Positions 53,536 through 64,000 of a DNA stretch of 64,000 nt are shown in pieces. Origin of the DNA: Zasmidium citrigriseum (Eukaryota; Ascomycota; Dothideomycetes; Mycosphaerellales; Mycosphaerellaceae); the NCBI GenBank assembly GCA_002786025.1, contig NHNW01000080.1, forward strand, positions 79,937 to 143,936, given 5' to 3'. The translations under genes were made by a program, and so were the position numbers. Every line of letters starts with the position of its first letter. The first letter of the stretch is position 1. The notes under the pieces were generated by a model that was given only the letters and a program-made list of their open reading frames with translations, was not told where the DNA came from and searched no databases.

Positions 53536-53612
53536 TTAGATCCCACAGTATAGTATGCTCTAACGGAAGCAACTAATCAGTTTGTTAGAGCATACTGTAC
53601 TGTGGGATCTAA
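53536..53612. repeat. 77 bp hairpin with TA borders (MITE-like)
   Basis: Arms 53536-53564 and 53584-53612 are inverted copies of 29 bp with a single mismatch (T versus C near position 16). They flank a 19 bp loop. The arms start TTAGATCCCACAGTA and end with the mirror image. Removing the outer TA on both sides leaves GATCCC ... GGGATC, so the element would have a TA target duplication as in Tc1/mariner-type MITEs. It lies 72 bp after the phosphoesterase stop. Confidence 0.6.
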
Positions 53613-53766
53613 AAGAGCGGGATGTCCCAAAGGAGGACGAAAGAGGAACATCTCACCGGCTCTGATATTATCCGAAGGCCTTGACCTCGTCGTCTCTCAG
53701 ACACATACCACTGCGAAGAAGCTGCAATGACAAACACAACAGTATTCCGTCCTTCTCTCTGGGTAG

Positions 53767-55161
53767 ATGGTACAAGGCATGATGTCGGACGAAGATGAGG
53801 ATCATGTCGCCTTCACTGGTCTCGGAAGCATGGGCTTCGGCATGGCATGTCGTCTCCTGCAACGCGGATTTCGGGTGACCGGGTACGATATCAATGAAGA
53901 GATAAGATCGAGCTTCGCCCTGGCAGGCGGAAATGTTGCAGACAGCCCGAGAGAGGCCGTGGAGATCAGCCAATGCGAAGTCCTGGTGGTCATGGTGGCC
54001 ACAGCCGAGCAGGCCTTTCGGGTGTTGTTTGACGAAGCCTCTGGAGCCAGTGCAGTACTTCCACGCAACTCGACGATCTTGTTGTGCATCACCGCAGCAC
54101 CAGAAGACGCTGTGCATATCCATCACGCCTTGACGAACGATCTTGGTCGTGACGATGTTACTGTCTTAGACTGTCCAGTGTCTGGAGGCGCAAATCGAGC
54201 AGCAGACGGCTCACTATCGATCTTGTACTCGGGAGCCGAACAAATTCCACACCAAGCTGTCCGGGTCCTGGGTGCTTTGAGCAAGCATCGCTTCCACGTA
54301 CCTGGACCTCCTGGCGGTGCATTCACTCTCAAGATGATCCATCAAATCCTGGTCGGCATTCATATTGCGGCGGCCGTGGAGACAAGCGGGCTGGCAATGT
54401 TGTCAGGCCTGAACTTGGAAGCGTTGACAAACGAGGTCATGACGAGTGACGCAGCGAGTTGGCTGTATGGCGAACGTCTACCGCACCTTCGTGATCTTGA
54501 CAACACGCCGTACTCTTCTCTTGCAATCATCCTGAAAGATCTGGTATGAACAGGCTCCGTGCTTCTGTTGAAAGCTTTCCCTACTGACATGTTGAACGGG
54601 GCCTCGTAATAGCAGCAGCTCGGAAGGTCCGACGGCCATTGTTCCTGTCGACAATCGCAGAACAGACGTTTGTTGCTACGAAGGCCTGCGGCCTTGGGAC
54701 GCATGACGATTGTGCTCCGGTCCAGCTGTACCTGGCGAACCGGAAGAGACCAGCGGAAGCGTGTGCGAATTCATCAATCTCGCCAGAGACGATCAAGAAT
54801 CTCCTCAAGGGCGTTCATCTCGCTGCAGCACTGGAAGCCCTCGACCTTGTTGACAGCTTGAAACTCGATCGACAGGTCTTCTTCAACTTCGTGCTGACAG
54901 CAGCCGGGGCCAGTAATATGTTCGCTGCGTTTGGACTAGTGGATCTTTCGAAGTCTTCCACGGACAAGCTTGGAGAAACACACCAGATCATTCAGGGGAT
55001 GGTGAGTCAACCTTGAAATGCTACTTCTTTCGAGGACTGCTGACGATGTGATCGCAACGTGACAGACAAGCGCATTGAAAAGCATCGAGCCATTGATATG
55101 TGCCACACCGTTATGTAGCACAGCGCTCAATTGTCTGATGCTGAGAATTGGTCGAACCTAA
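53767..55161 (+). CDS. 6PGDH/3-hydroxyisobutyrate-dehydrogenase-like oxidoreductase
   Basis: Reading: 53767-54543, 54600-55001 and 55066-55161, giving 424 residues, the usual length of this two-domain fungal family. The N-terminal Rossmann motif is VAFTGLGSMGFGMACRLL; the substrate loop is CPVSGGANRAADGS; helices with LKMIHQILVGIHIAAAVE follow. A second HIBADH-like helical domain has LLKGVHLAAALEALDLV and AAGASNMF, and the end is ATPLCSTALN. The first intron has donor GTATGA and branch CTGAC, but its end is ACGG instead of an AG. The usable AG sites are downstream: TAG at 54612 shifts the frame, and AAG at 54626 keeps it with nine residues lost. The second intron (55002-55065) is normal. The gene may be defective. 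Confidence 0.7.
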
Positions 55162-55363
55162 AGGAGGCGGGTGTTGTGAGCGTATCGTTATGAAAGTGTC
55201 CTAGTCATCGAGAAGAAAGCGAAAGTCGAGCTGCTGCGATCAAGGACGGCGGTTGACCGTTCTGCGTCCCTCCCACGCATCCAGGCCGCTGAAAAGGTAG
55301 TAGATGGAACAATTGCTTCTTGTCGAAGAGTTGGCGAGGAACTAGAACTAGATTTTACTCGAG
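55162..55363. other. Transition between last gene and RIP-mutated block
   Basis: Base composition is still ordinary, with CA and TG present. The last CA dinucleotides before the biased region appear near 55363-55411. Confidence 0.4.
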
Positions 55364-56147
55364 CAACGCGTCGCGTTCGCGTCTAGGGGCGCCCGTACCT
55401 ACACGACTATCATTTCGTTTCCCCGCTTCCTTTCCTACCGCTTTCTACCGCTTTCTTAACTACCTATTAACTAAATCTTCCTTTTAACACCTTATATATA
55501 GGGTTACTCTACGCGCTATAAAGAGTAACGACTACTCTATTTAATCTATACAAGTTTACGTTATATCCTAATAACCCCTACTCTACTACCTATCTATATT
55601 AGTTATAGTATCGATAGCGGTCGCGTGTTAAACTAGAAAACAAACCTATAGTATAGTACCCTTTATAGTACTACTTATATATTTAGGTTAAGAGGTATTT
55701 ATTTATAGGCTATTAGCTTTAAATAACTATCGTTAGGGATCTAGAGGATAGAGACTCTAGTAGTCTCTAGCGGGTTCTAAGTCTAATACTAGCTATAACA
55801 ATACCTCTATTATACTAGTAATAATATCTTCCTTCCTATCTTAAATACTATTTCTACTTCTTAAAAGCTAGCTAGTTCCTTATAGATAAGCCTAGTTTTA
55901 TAGTACTATAAACGTAATACTAATATTAGTATTCTAATAGCCTTATAAGACCCTCTTCTCTACGAGCTATAACGCCTTACTAACTATTTTATAGTACAAA
56001 GCTACGCTATCTATAGTCTTCGAATCCTTCTTATAGCCCTAGGAATATATAGTAGTCCGTTTTAGAGTAGAAATAGTAATAGTAGCTAGATAAGGCTACT
56101 ACTAGAGACCGTAGTATACGTAAGAATACTACGTCTAGAAAAGTAAA

Positions 56148-56184
56148 AGTACGAGTAGTACGAGTAATACGAGTAGTACGAGTT
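56148..56184. repeat. Short tandem repeat, 9 bp unit
   Basis: Four successive units of AGTACGAGT type (one with AATACGAGT) occur inside the RIP block, followed by a CGCG-rich stretch to about 56280. Confidence 0.6.
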
Positions 56185-56330
56185 TAAGCGAGTTAAAGTA
56201 AGTAGCTCGCGTTACTCGCGTAGCTTACGACTACTCGCGGATACTCGCGGACGCTTAGTAGAACTCGCGTACGCTCGCGGACTAATTAATCTTTAACTCT
56301 ATTAAAAAATTATATAAGTCGAATCTAATA

Positions 56331-56700
56331 GTAAAAAGAGAGTATTAATATTAGCGTCGCTATTTAGGCTAGACGTTATAATATACCTCGTAGCGCTAAC
56401 CTAACTACCTTATAGGATATATTAGTATCGACGAGTAAGGCTACTAGTACGTCTAATTAGATAGTTACTCGATTGTTTATATATATAGAGGTCTATAGAA
56501 GTAATAGGAAGGATAAAATAAGTAGTAAAAAGAGAGTAATATTAGATACTACTTCGTAGGCTAGGATATTATATCGTACCTTATAGCGCTAACCTAACTA
56601 CCCTATAGAGTATATTAGTATCGACGAGCGAGGGCGCCTTCTATTAGTAGATAGTTACTCGACTACTTATATATATAGCTATTAGTATTAGAGATTTAAA
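56331..56700. repeat. Two tandem copies of a 193 bp unit
   Basis: The blocks GTAAAAAGAGAGTA (56331 and 56524) and CGCTAACCTAACTACC (56394 and 56587) each recur at exactly 193 bp. TATATTAGTATCGACGAG and ATAGTTACTCGA also recur, the latter at 190 bp. The copies differ by scattered transitions and small indels. Confidence 0.75.
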
Positions 56701-56910
56701 GGGCTACCCTTCGATAAAGGCTAGCTAACAAATAAAACAAACGATTAGAGATATAACGTCGTAGTTCGATTAGATATTAATCGTTAGATACCTTAGCCTT
56801 ACCGTAATAAGTAGGCTATTACTTCGTTAAAAAGGAAGTCCCTTAACGCTACTAAAAGAGCTTAGTTTACTTAAGTAGTACTTTAGCTAAGTAGTCTAAA
56901 AAAAAGGCTA

Positions 56911-57158
56911 TTAATTAGATATAAGTAGGCTACTATCTATACTATATCGTATCGATAACGGTATAGATAGCCTAGTAATCGTAGGCTATTATAATCTAGT
57001 AGAATAGACTTACGCTATAGTATAGGCCTAGACGCCGTATAGCCTATTTTAAAAGTACGTATCTATACTATTAGATTGTAATTAACCGCGACGACTAGGC
57101 TATCTACGCCGTTATCGATATAATAAAGTACTAGCGGTAACCTACTTATACCTAATTA
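56911..57158. repeat. Imperfect palindrome of about 250 bp
   Basis: The sequence 56911-57034 matches the reverse complement of 57035-57158 without gaps over about 100 bp. Shared blocks include TAATTAG, ATAAGTAGG, ATCGATAACGG, TAGATAGCCTAGT and AATCTA. Most differences are C/T or G/A changes, as expected when the two arms of a former near-perfect palindrome were each mutated by RIP. There is no loop. Confidence 0.75.
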
Positions 57159-60100
57159 GAGGGCGATATATTTAAATAGATTTTATACTCTAAATAGTAG
57201 CTACTCTATTATAAAAAGAAGTCCTTCTATAGTATAAAAGTATAAAAAAAACGAGGTAGACTAGGTCGAAGAAGCGTATATTAAAGGACGTAGTAGGCCT
57301 ATCTACCCCGTAGAGTGTAACTATACTATAGCTACGCCTATTTAACGCTACTCTATCGCCTATTTAGCGTATTATAATTAGTAAAAGGGAGGGCGATATA
57401 CTTATTTATAGAGGTGTAATAGAGTATCCGTTAAGGTAAAATAATAGAGGTATAAGGGAGTACAAAATTAAAGGTATATAATAATCGTTTATCGTATCGT
57501 TTATAGCCTCGTTAATATCTCTCTTAACGGAGTAAAAAGAGAAAGCCTAGACCTCCTATAGTACTAATACTCGAGCTTATACCTCCTTTTCCCCTATACT
57601 AGAAACGCTATATTAGGGCGGTTTAGCTATACGCCTTTACTCTATATACTATTCGCCTAGTATAGGGTAGTAATCCTCCTAATTAGTTAATATAGATTTC
57701 GCCTTATATAAGTAATATACTTAAGAGCGTCTCTCGTCCTTTCCTCTTTATCTACCTTAGTATAAATACTATAAGTATACTACGTAATAGCTACGTACCC
57801 GTATAGATACCTATTACTTAGTAATCTCTAATACTACGCGATATCTACTACCGCTTTCCTACTAGCCGTCGCCGCTATAAAGGTTAATATTAAAGGCTAT
57901 AAGGCCGTTACTAAGTAGAAGTAGAACTTACTAAATAGCTACGATAACCTCTATAGTATCTATTATATCTAGTTCGAGTCTACTTACTCTAAGTATAAGT
58001 ACCTAGGCTAGGATAGCTAGTATAGCGAGCCCGCGGCTAGAACTATTCGTATTCTAGAGTAGATCGTCTAGCCCTTAGCGATAGTAAATTCGTCCGTAAC
58101 TCGCGATAGTAGTATAGTCGCGAGTCGCGGGCTACGAGTCGCGGATAGGTAGGCCTATTTCTACCTCTTACGCTTATACGATACTACGTCTTTTATAATA
58201 TCCTCTTCCTATAACGTATTCTATAGTTAGTTATATATTTCGAAGTCTACTATATTATTAATAAACTTGTCGCTATCGGGTTTACCTTCGTCTACTAGTA
58301 CTACGTAGATACTATATTAAACGTAAGAGAGCTTATAGATTCGTCTACCTCGAAAGCGGCCTTTAGCTAGGGTAAAAGGTATATATTAAACGACCGTTAT
58401 ACCGTATATAGCGTTAGCGGTACTATCTTTAGTTTTTAGTTTATATAGCTCTACGAAGACACCTATATATATTAGTCTTTCTTAGAGCTTAGAGTATACT
58501 CGTAGTATATAGCTAGCGTCGTTATCCGAATACGTAGTCTTATCTATTTAGTCTTCGACTATAATCGCTATCTTTACCTACGCTAGTAGTATACTATTAA
58601 ATGCTACGTCTAGTTCGCTCGCTTCTTAACCCTATACGTACTCGTACACCTATATCTAGTCGTACCTCTCGTTCCCCTTAATACTCTACTAACGTAGAGA
58701 ATATCGGATTATATCTTACTCTATAGTATTAGGATTTGTTCGCGACTTCCCTATTCGTTTCTAGTAGCGTATAGATATATAGAATATAATACGTAGGTCT
58801 AATACCTAGCTATCGTCTATTATAATAGTATTAGGGTCTCTAGCGTTAGATTACGCTAATAGATCTCCGTTATAAGGCTAGTTATCGAGTACGAATACGG
58901 TAATAGCCTACTAGAAGTATCTACCTAATAGTTTAGGTAGTTCGTCTTCTACCTCGGCTACTATTCGCTATTTATTACTCTTACGGTCTTAGCCTCGTCT
59001 CGTTTTAGACCGCGGCTATCTAAAGAAGTCTAGTATATCTATAGGTTAGGTTATTAAATTAGGCTTGTCTAATTTAAGTAGTTCCTCTACGGTAGTCGGG
59101 GTACGAAACGTATAGCCTTTATCTAGTCTAGAAAGTATATTTAATAGTCGTTTATTATAATCTATAATTTAATCCTCCTAACCGAGTTTCTTATTTATTA
59201 GCTTAAACGGATCCTTAATCGCTATAATATAGTTATACTCGAAAGGACTAGTATCTAATCTAGTAGCTATACTAAATATCTTAATCGTATCTATATAGTA
59301 TATTATACTATAGAACTTAGGGAAGTTAAAGTAGCCTTCGCGATCTTCGTCCTTTAGGCGGAATAGTACGAATATATCCTTAAAGTAGTTTATATAGTAT
59401 AGGGCGAGCTTTATATATTATAAGGTGTCGTCGTCGTAACTATAGTATATCGCGAGAATAATAAAGTCTACGAGTAATCGTATAAACTTAATAGTATCGA
59501 ACTATCTAATCTTAGCGAGTAGCGGTATAAATACTAGAAGAAACTACTATAGGAGACTCTTCTACTCCTTACTTATCTACTACGTTATCTTATTAAAATA
59601 TCTAAATACTTTTAAGCTATAGTATAGTCGTATCGCTACGAACCGTTAGTTAATAATATCGTTAACGGTATTAGGTAGAGTATAGTTAGCGCCCTTCTTA
59701 GGCGTAGTATTACCCTCGGTCTAGAGCTATCGTTTAATTCGTTTTATCTTAGAGGTTAGTATCTTCGCCTTTAATATAGCCTTCGTCTATTTTAGAGTAT
59801 ATATTAGTACGCCTTTAAGTAACTAATATAAAATATTAATAACTAGTAACTTATAGATATTTACTAGAGGGAAGGTCGAAGTCTATAGCTCTATATCGTA
59901 TACTTCCTATATACTCTTAGCGCTAGTAGACCCCTATTACGAGCGTTAGCGCTCTTTTTAAGCGTCTATTGCCTTTATAGTTCGCTAGGGTACTACTATA
60001 TTTAAGTCTTAACGCTCGTCTAGGTATATAAGGTAGAGTAGATAATAATCTCGTATCTTTATACTAGTTATCTTAACTTACTCTTCGTAATCGATAGATA

Positions 60101-63100
60101 ACGCTACTACGATTAGGAAGTAGCGTCTAGTTATACTATCCGTATATATAATATCTATCCCCTCGCTAGTTCTAAGCTTACGTATTAGTTCGAATATCGT
60201 TCGTATATAGTCGTATAGTAGCTATATCCGCGCCTCTACGCTACCGTCCTTTACGATAGGTAGTTAAGCTACTAGTAGATTAGCTAGCCTCGTATTAGCG
60301 TTCTAGATATACTTAGGTAGATTTCTAATTATTATATATACTAGATACGAGGTAAGGTTACCTTAATAATTCGTAACCTATGTTTTATCGCTCGCGATAA
60401 TAACTAGTATAATCGTTACTCCGTCTACGCCGACTTTAGTCTAAGTCTTCTACTACTATAAACTAGAAGCTATCTCGCTATATATTCGAGAGCCGCTTTC
60501 TCGTAAGATTATCTTATACGGTATATATATTAGTTCTTATTTAAAACCGCCGTAACCTAATAGGAACTTTACGATTACTAGAGGGTATTAATATCTAATA
60601 GTAAACGTAGTTACTAATAAGCTACTCCTAGAGTTTAGTACTATAACGTTAGCCTTATACTACTTACCTACTTCTTTCGCGAGCGGATCGCCTATAGCCT
60701 CGATCTTGTCCTTAAGCTCTACTAGGTTTAACTAACTTAGCCGTTAATATAATAGATATAGTCGTAAGTCGCTTAGTAGGCGGGATATAGCCTTACTCGA
60801 TATACGCTCTTAAAGTAGCTAATTAACGAAAGCGATATCGAAATTAGACTTAAATATATCTACGTTTAGAGGCTTAGTCGTCTACCGCTTACTACCTATT
60901 ATTAGTAAAGTAGCTAGTCTATAGAGAAAAGATATACCTATATTAGTAATAGTATACCTACCTTTATAGCTTTCTCTTCTTCGAACGTACGAATATTATA
61001 ATTACTTAGATCGCTTATAGTAGAGAGTCGTCCTTTACTAGCTCTAATAGATACCTAAGACGTTAAGTCGCTAGTATCCGTATTCTCGTAATCTTTATCT
61101 AATATATATATAATCTTATCTAGTACTATCCTCTTCGGCTACTCTACTATTATCTATATATTCTCTATCGCCGTAGCTAACTCTTCTTCTACGAGGCCTA
61201 TAGCCTTATCGTATAATTACTCTCTTAACGGTTTAGGAGTATATTACTCGATTAGTATATTATATCTACGATTATTATAAGTATATATAATAACCTAGCC
61301 GTCGTCGATCGCCCTTCGTTAAGATAGTCGCTATAGACGATAAGACGCGCGTTTTTGTTTATTTAGCTCTTTATATATTAGGATATACTATCGTTACCCT
61401 TCGATATAATTAAAGACTCTATTATAGCCTATATATACTATTAGTTAAGATAGTATAGTAAATAGCGACGCTAGCGAGTATATAGTAGTAGTTAGGCCGT
61501 ATAATATAAGAGATTAAAGAACTAGTTTCTACTTCTAACCCGCGACGCGCGATACGTAATCTTCGTACTAATACGATCCGCGACCTACGACTCGCGGCTT
61601 AGCGAGTATCTCGATACTATTATAAATACGCGACTATCGCGGATACGTAATACGGTTCTCGCGGGTCGTAGGTAGCGATAATAAGTAAGGTAGAAGTCGC
61701 GGTACTATATTAAATATATAGAGGACTTATAATAACTTAGGCTATTACTTTACGACTTTTATTATAGTAGTACTACGTCTATACGTTCGCTATTCTATTA
61801 TATCTATAATATTACCCTCTACTATACTAGCTACTATCGCTATATTAGTATCCTCGATCGCTAATATCTTACTAATCTTAAACTAATCTACTACTCTAAT
61901 TATCTATATACTCTTAGTATTACGAGCGGGCTATAAAGGGTAATAATATTATAGCCGCTTATATATTATAACCTCCTTTTCGTTCGACTTAGCGCGGTCG
62001 AGTAATACGAGTATATTAGTAGCTAGGAAGAAGTTACCGTAGTCTATACTACTAGCGTTTACGATAAGAAGAAATAGTTTATCTTTATAGCCCTTCGTAA
62101 TCGAATATATTATATTAAATTCTTCGAGGGCGCTGTTATTACGCTCTACTAGTTCTCTATTTATAATTATAGTAAGACTCGTCTATTATAGTTAGAGCTC
62201 TAGAAATTGTTTTAATCTAGCTACGCCTTAAAACACCTATAATAGTATTATTGCGTTAACTAGATTATTAGCGACGAATACGATCTTCTTTAGGTATCTA
62301 AGGGCGTTTAGTTAAGAGCGAGCTTATTAGTAGATATCGAGTAGGAGCTATACTATCCTACTCCGCTATATCTTAGGTAAGACGAGTCTAGCGAGGATAC
62401 TATATTTAGAGTATATATTAGTTAATATCCTCGTAGTATAATTTCCTAGCTCTTCGTCTAACTATTAATTATCTATATACTACGCTTCGAGCTCTAGCTA
62501 TAGTTAGGCGATATTCTATTTATGGACGAGATTATTAGCTCTAAGGCGTCGATCGCCTATCGTATCTCGCCGCTATAATCGCTTTATAGGCTTATCTATA
62601 TATATACTAAATCGGACGCTTAAATCGAAGTAGGAGTTAGTAGGGAACTCTATATAGGCCGTATCCTAGTAGGTATAAGCTAGATCCTAGACGTCTATTA
62701 CTACTATACGGATAATAATACTCTAAAGCTATTAAGTAAGTAGGCTAAGGTAGCGCTAGGCCTTAGTAGCGGCTACTAAGCTAGTTACTAGTAAAGTTTA
62801 TATAGTCTTTATATATTCTACGAGATATATAGTCGCTAAAATAGTATCTATAATACGGAGCTCCTTAATCTATTCTATAGTTCCGTCCTATAGGTAATTC
62901 GGAGGAAGTTAGTAGAGTTCGATAGATTACGCTCCTCCGTTAGTATACTACTACTCCTAGAATAGACGATATATCGGTATAAGCTACTAGGCGCTAGGAT
63001 CGTTAATATTTATATACTAGTATATTAATACTATCCTAGCGTATAATACGTTTATCGGATTATTAAATAGCGTTATATAGCTACCTAGTATAGGTAGATA

Positions 63101-64000
63101 GCTAGGAAGGCTACTAACTATAGTCTATAATTAACTTTAGCTATAGCGTAGTTCGTTAAACTTATTAATAATATAGAGTCCCTAATAAGATTATACTAAA
63201 TATATATTCGGCTATATCTAACTAGTAGCGCTACGATTATAGAAAGCGATCTACTTAGCGACGTTATCCTCGTCGATAATAATAATAAAGTTATCTAGCT
63301 ACTAAACTATATTATAGTCTCCGTCGTAATAGAGGAGTTATCGTATATTACTCTTAGCGATTATATCCTCGTTTTACTCTAGTAATTTAAGCTAGGCTTA
63401 TATCGCTTCTATATTATAACGATCTAGAATATTATCCTTAATATAATATATACCCTTCTTTCGCTATCCTTTAGAGGCGAGCCTTATATCTATCTTCTCC
63501 TTATCTATAATAACGATAATAAGCGACTTATCTTTAATCGACCGTTTAATCGCTAAGTACTATCTCGTAGTTATACCTCTTAGGATAACTATTAGTATCG
63601 CTCCCGTATAGACTAGTAGTTTTTAAGTCGTAAGGATACTAAGGTCGAGGTTAAGTATAGGTTTAGTATCTATCTAAGCGTCGTCGCTTCTCCGTAGATT
63701 ACGTCTAGTATAGCCGTACTTCTAGCGATTTAGTCGTATAATATCTATAATAGTAATATCTATATATATCCTATCGATCCTATAGTCTATAGCGTTTATA
63801 GTAAGCTCTTCGCTATTCGCGAGCTAACTTAGGATCTATCTAACGGCGTATATCTTATATAGATAAAGGCCTCTCTAATCTATCTAGCCTAGTAAAAGAA
63901 CCTTTAACTTCGGATAAGTATTAGTAGAGTCGAAGCTAAAGAATAGATAGGTCCGCTTCTACTATACTATTAGTATAACTTAGTAGAGTAGAGTAGTAAG

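Larger units (their letters stand above)
55364..64000. repeat. RIP-mutated repeat block (degenerate transposon sequence)
   Basis: From here to the end of the window no ORF of 60 codons exists on either strand. The DNA is dominated by TA, CTA and TAG, while CA and TG are almost absent. I could pick out only scattered ones, for example near 55550, 57067, 60380, 62223 and 62523. CG stays common, including many CGCG. This is the expected outcome of near-complete CpA to TpA mutation by RIP. In places a frame stays open except for TAG stops, as on the plus strand from about 57883 for some 300 bp, as expected if CAG and TGG codons became TAG. The parent element cannot be named. Confidence 0.85.

Noticed and set aside
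55364..64000. An AT-rich centromere-like or mitochondrial insert
   Set aside because: The loss is specific to CA and TG while CG is frequent; a simple AT bias or organelle DNA would not spare CG.

Overview
The window looks like a chromosome segment of a filamentous ascomycete (Pezizomycotina). Dothideomycetes is my inference from the gene set, not something I could test. The evidence is genes broken by 45-90 bp introns with GTRNGT donors and CTNAC branch points, a HET-domain gene, a Zn2Cys6 regulator, the ER proteins GTB1 and DPM3, and a final 8.6 kb with the mark of repeat-induced point mutation (RIP). No tRNA, rRNA or CRISPR array was recognised. Splice sites were read by eye and may be off by a base or so.

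Layout. 1-0.4 kb: the C-terminal end of a membrane protein. 0.6-3.8 kb: two convergent major-facilitator transporters. 4.9-10.1 kb: a BTB-like protein and a disordered acidic protein, divergently transcribed. 10.5-15.6 kb: an array of very small plus-strand genes. All have a Thr/Ser-rich N-terminus, no signal peptide and a C-terminal hydrophobic segment. Four of them share the invariant spacing C-T-P-x-C-x8-C-x4-G-C-x-[C/W]. 15.9-17.3 kb: an intron-rich multi-membrane-span protein. 17.7-22.0 kb: a HET-domain protein and a secreted metallophosphoesterase. 22.1-31.8 kb: a run of redox genes (secreted BBE-type FAD oxidase, aldo-keto reductase, Zn alcohol dehydrogenase, short-chain dehydrogenase) with a Zn2Cys6 regulator among them, which is a plausible small catabolic or detoxification cluster.

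32.5-50.7 kb is mostly housekeeping: an APH-like kinase, a small His/Cys protein, an OXLD1-like mitochondrial protein, a 1297-residue disordered protein, glucosidase II beta (GTB1), a disordered protein preceded by a 60-codon membrane ORF, and DPM3. 51.3-55.2 kb holds a methyltransferase, a metallophosphoesterase with a changed metal motif, a 77 bp hairpin with TA borders, and a 6PGDH-type dehydrogenase whose first intron lacks a normal acceptor.

From about 55.4 kb to the end there are no ORFs and almost no CA or TG dinucleotides, while CG is kept. This is a heavily RIP-mutated repeat block. Inside it can still be read a 193 bp tandem duplication, a palindrome of about 250 bp and several CGCG-rich islands.

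The most novel candidate is the small-gene array at 10.5-15.6 kb. It looks like a locally duplicated, lineage-specific family of small membrane-anchored, Thr-rich proteins with a fixed cysteine module.
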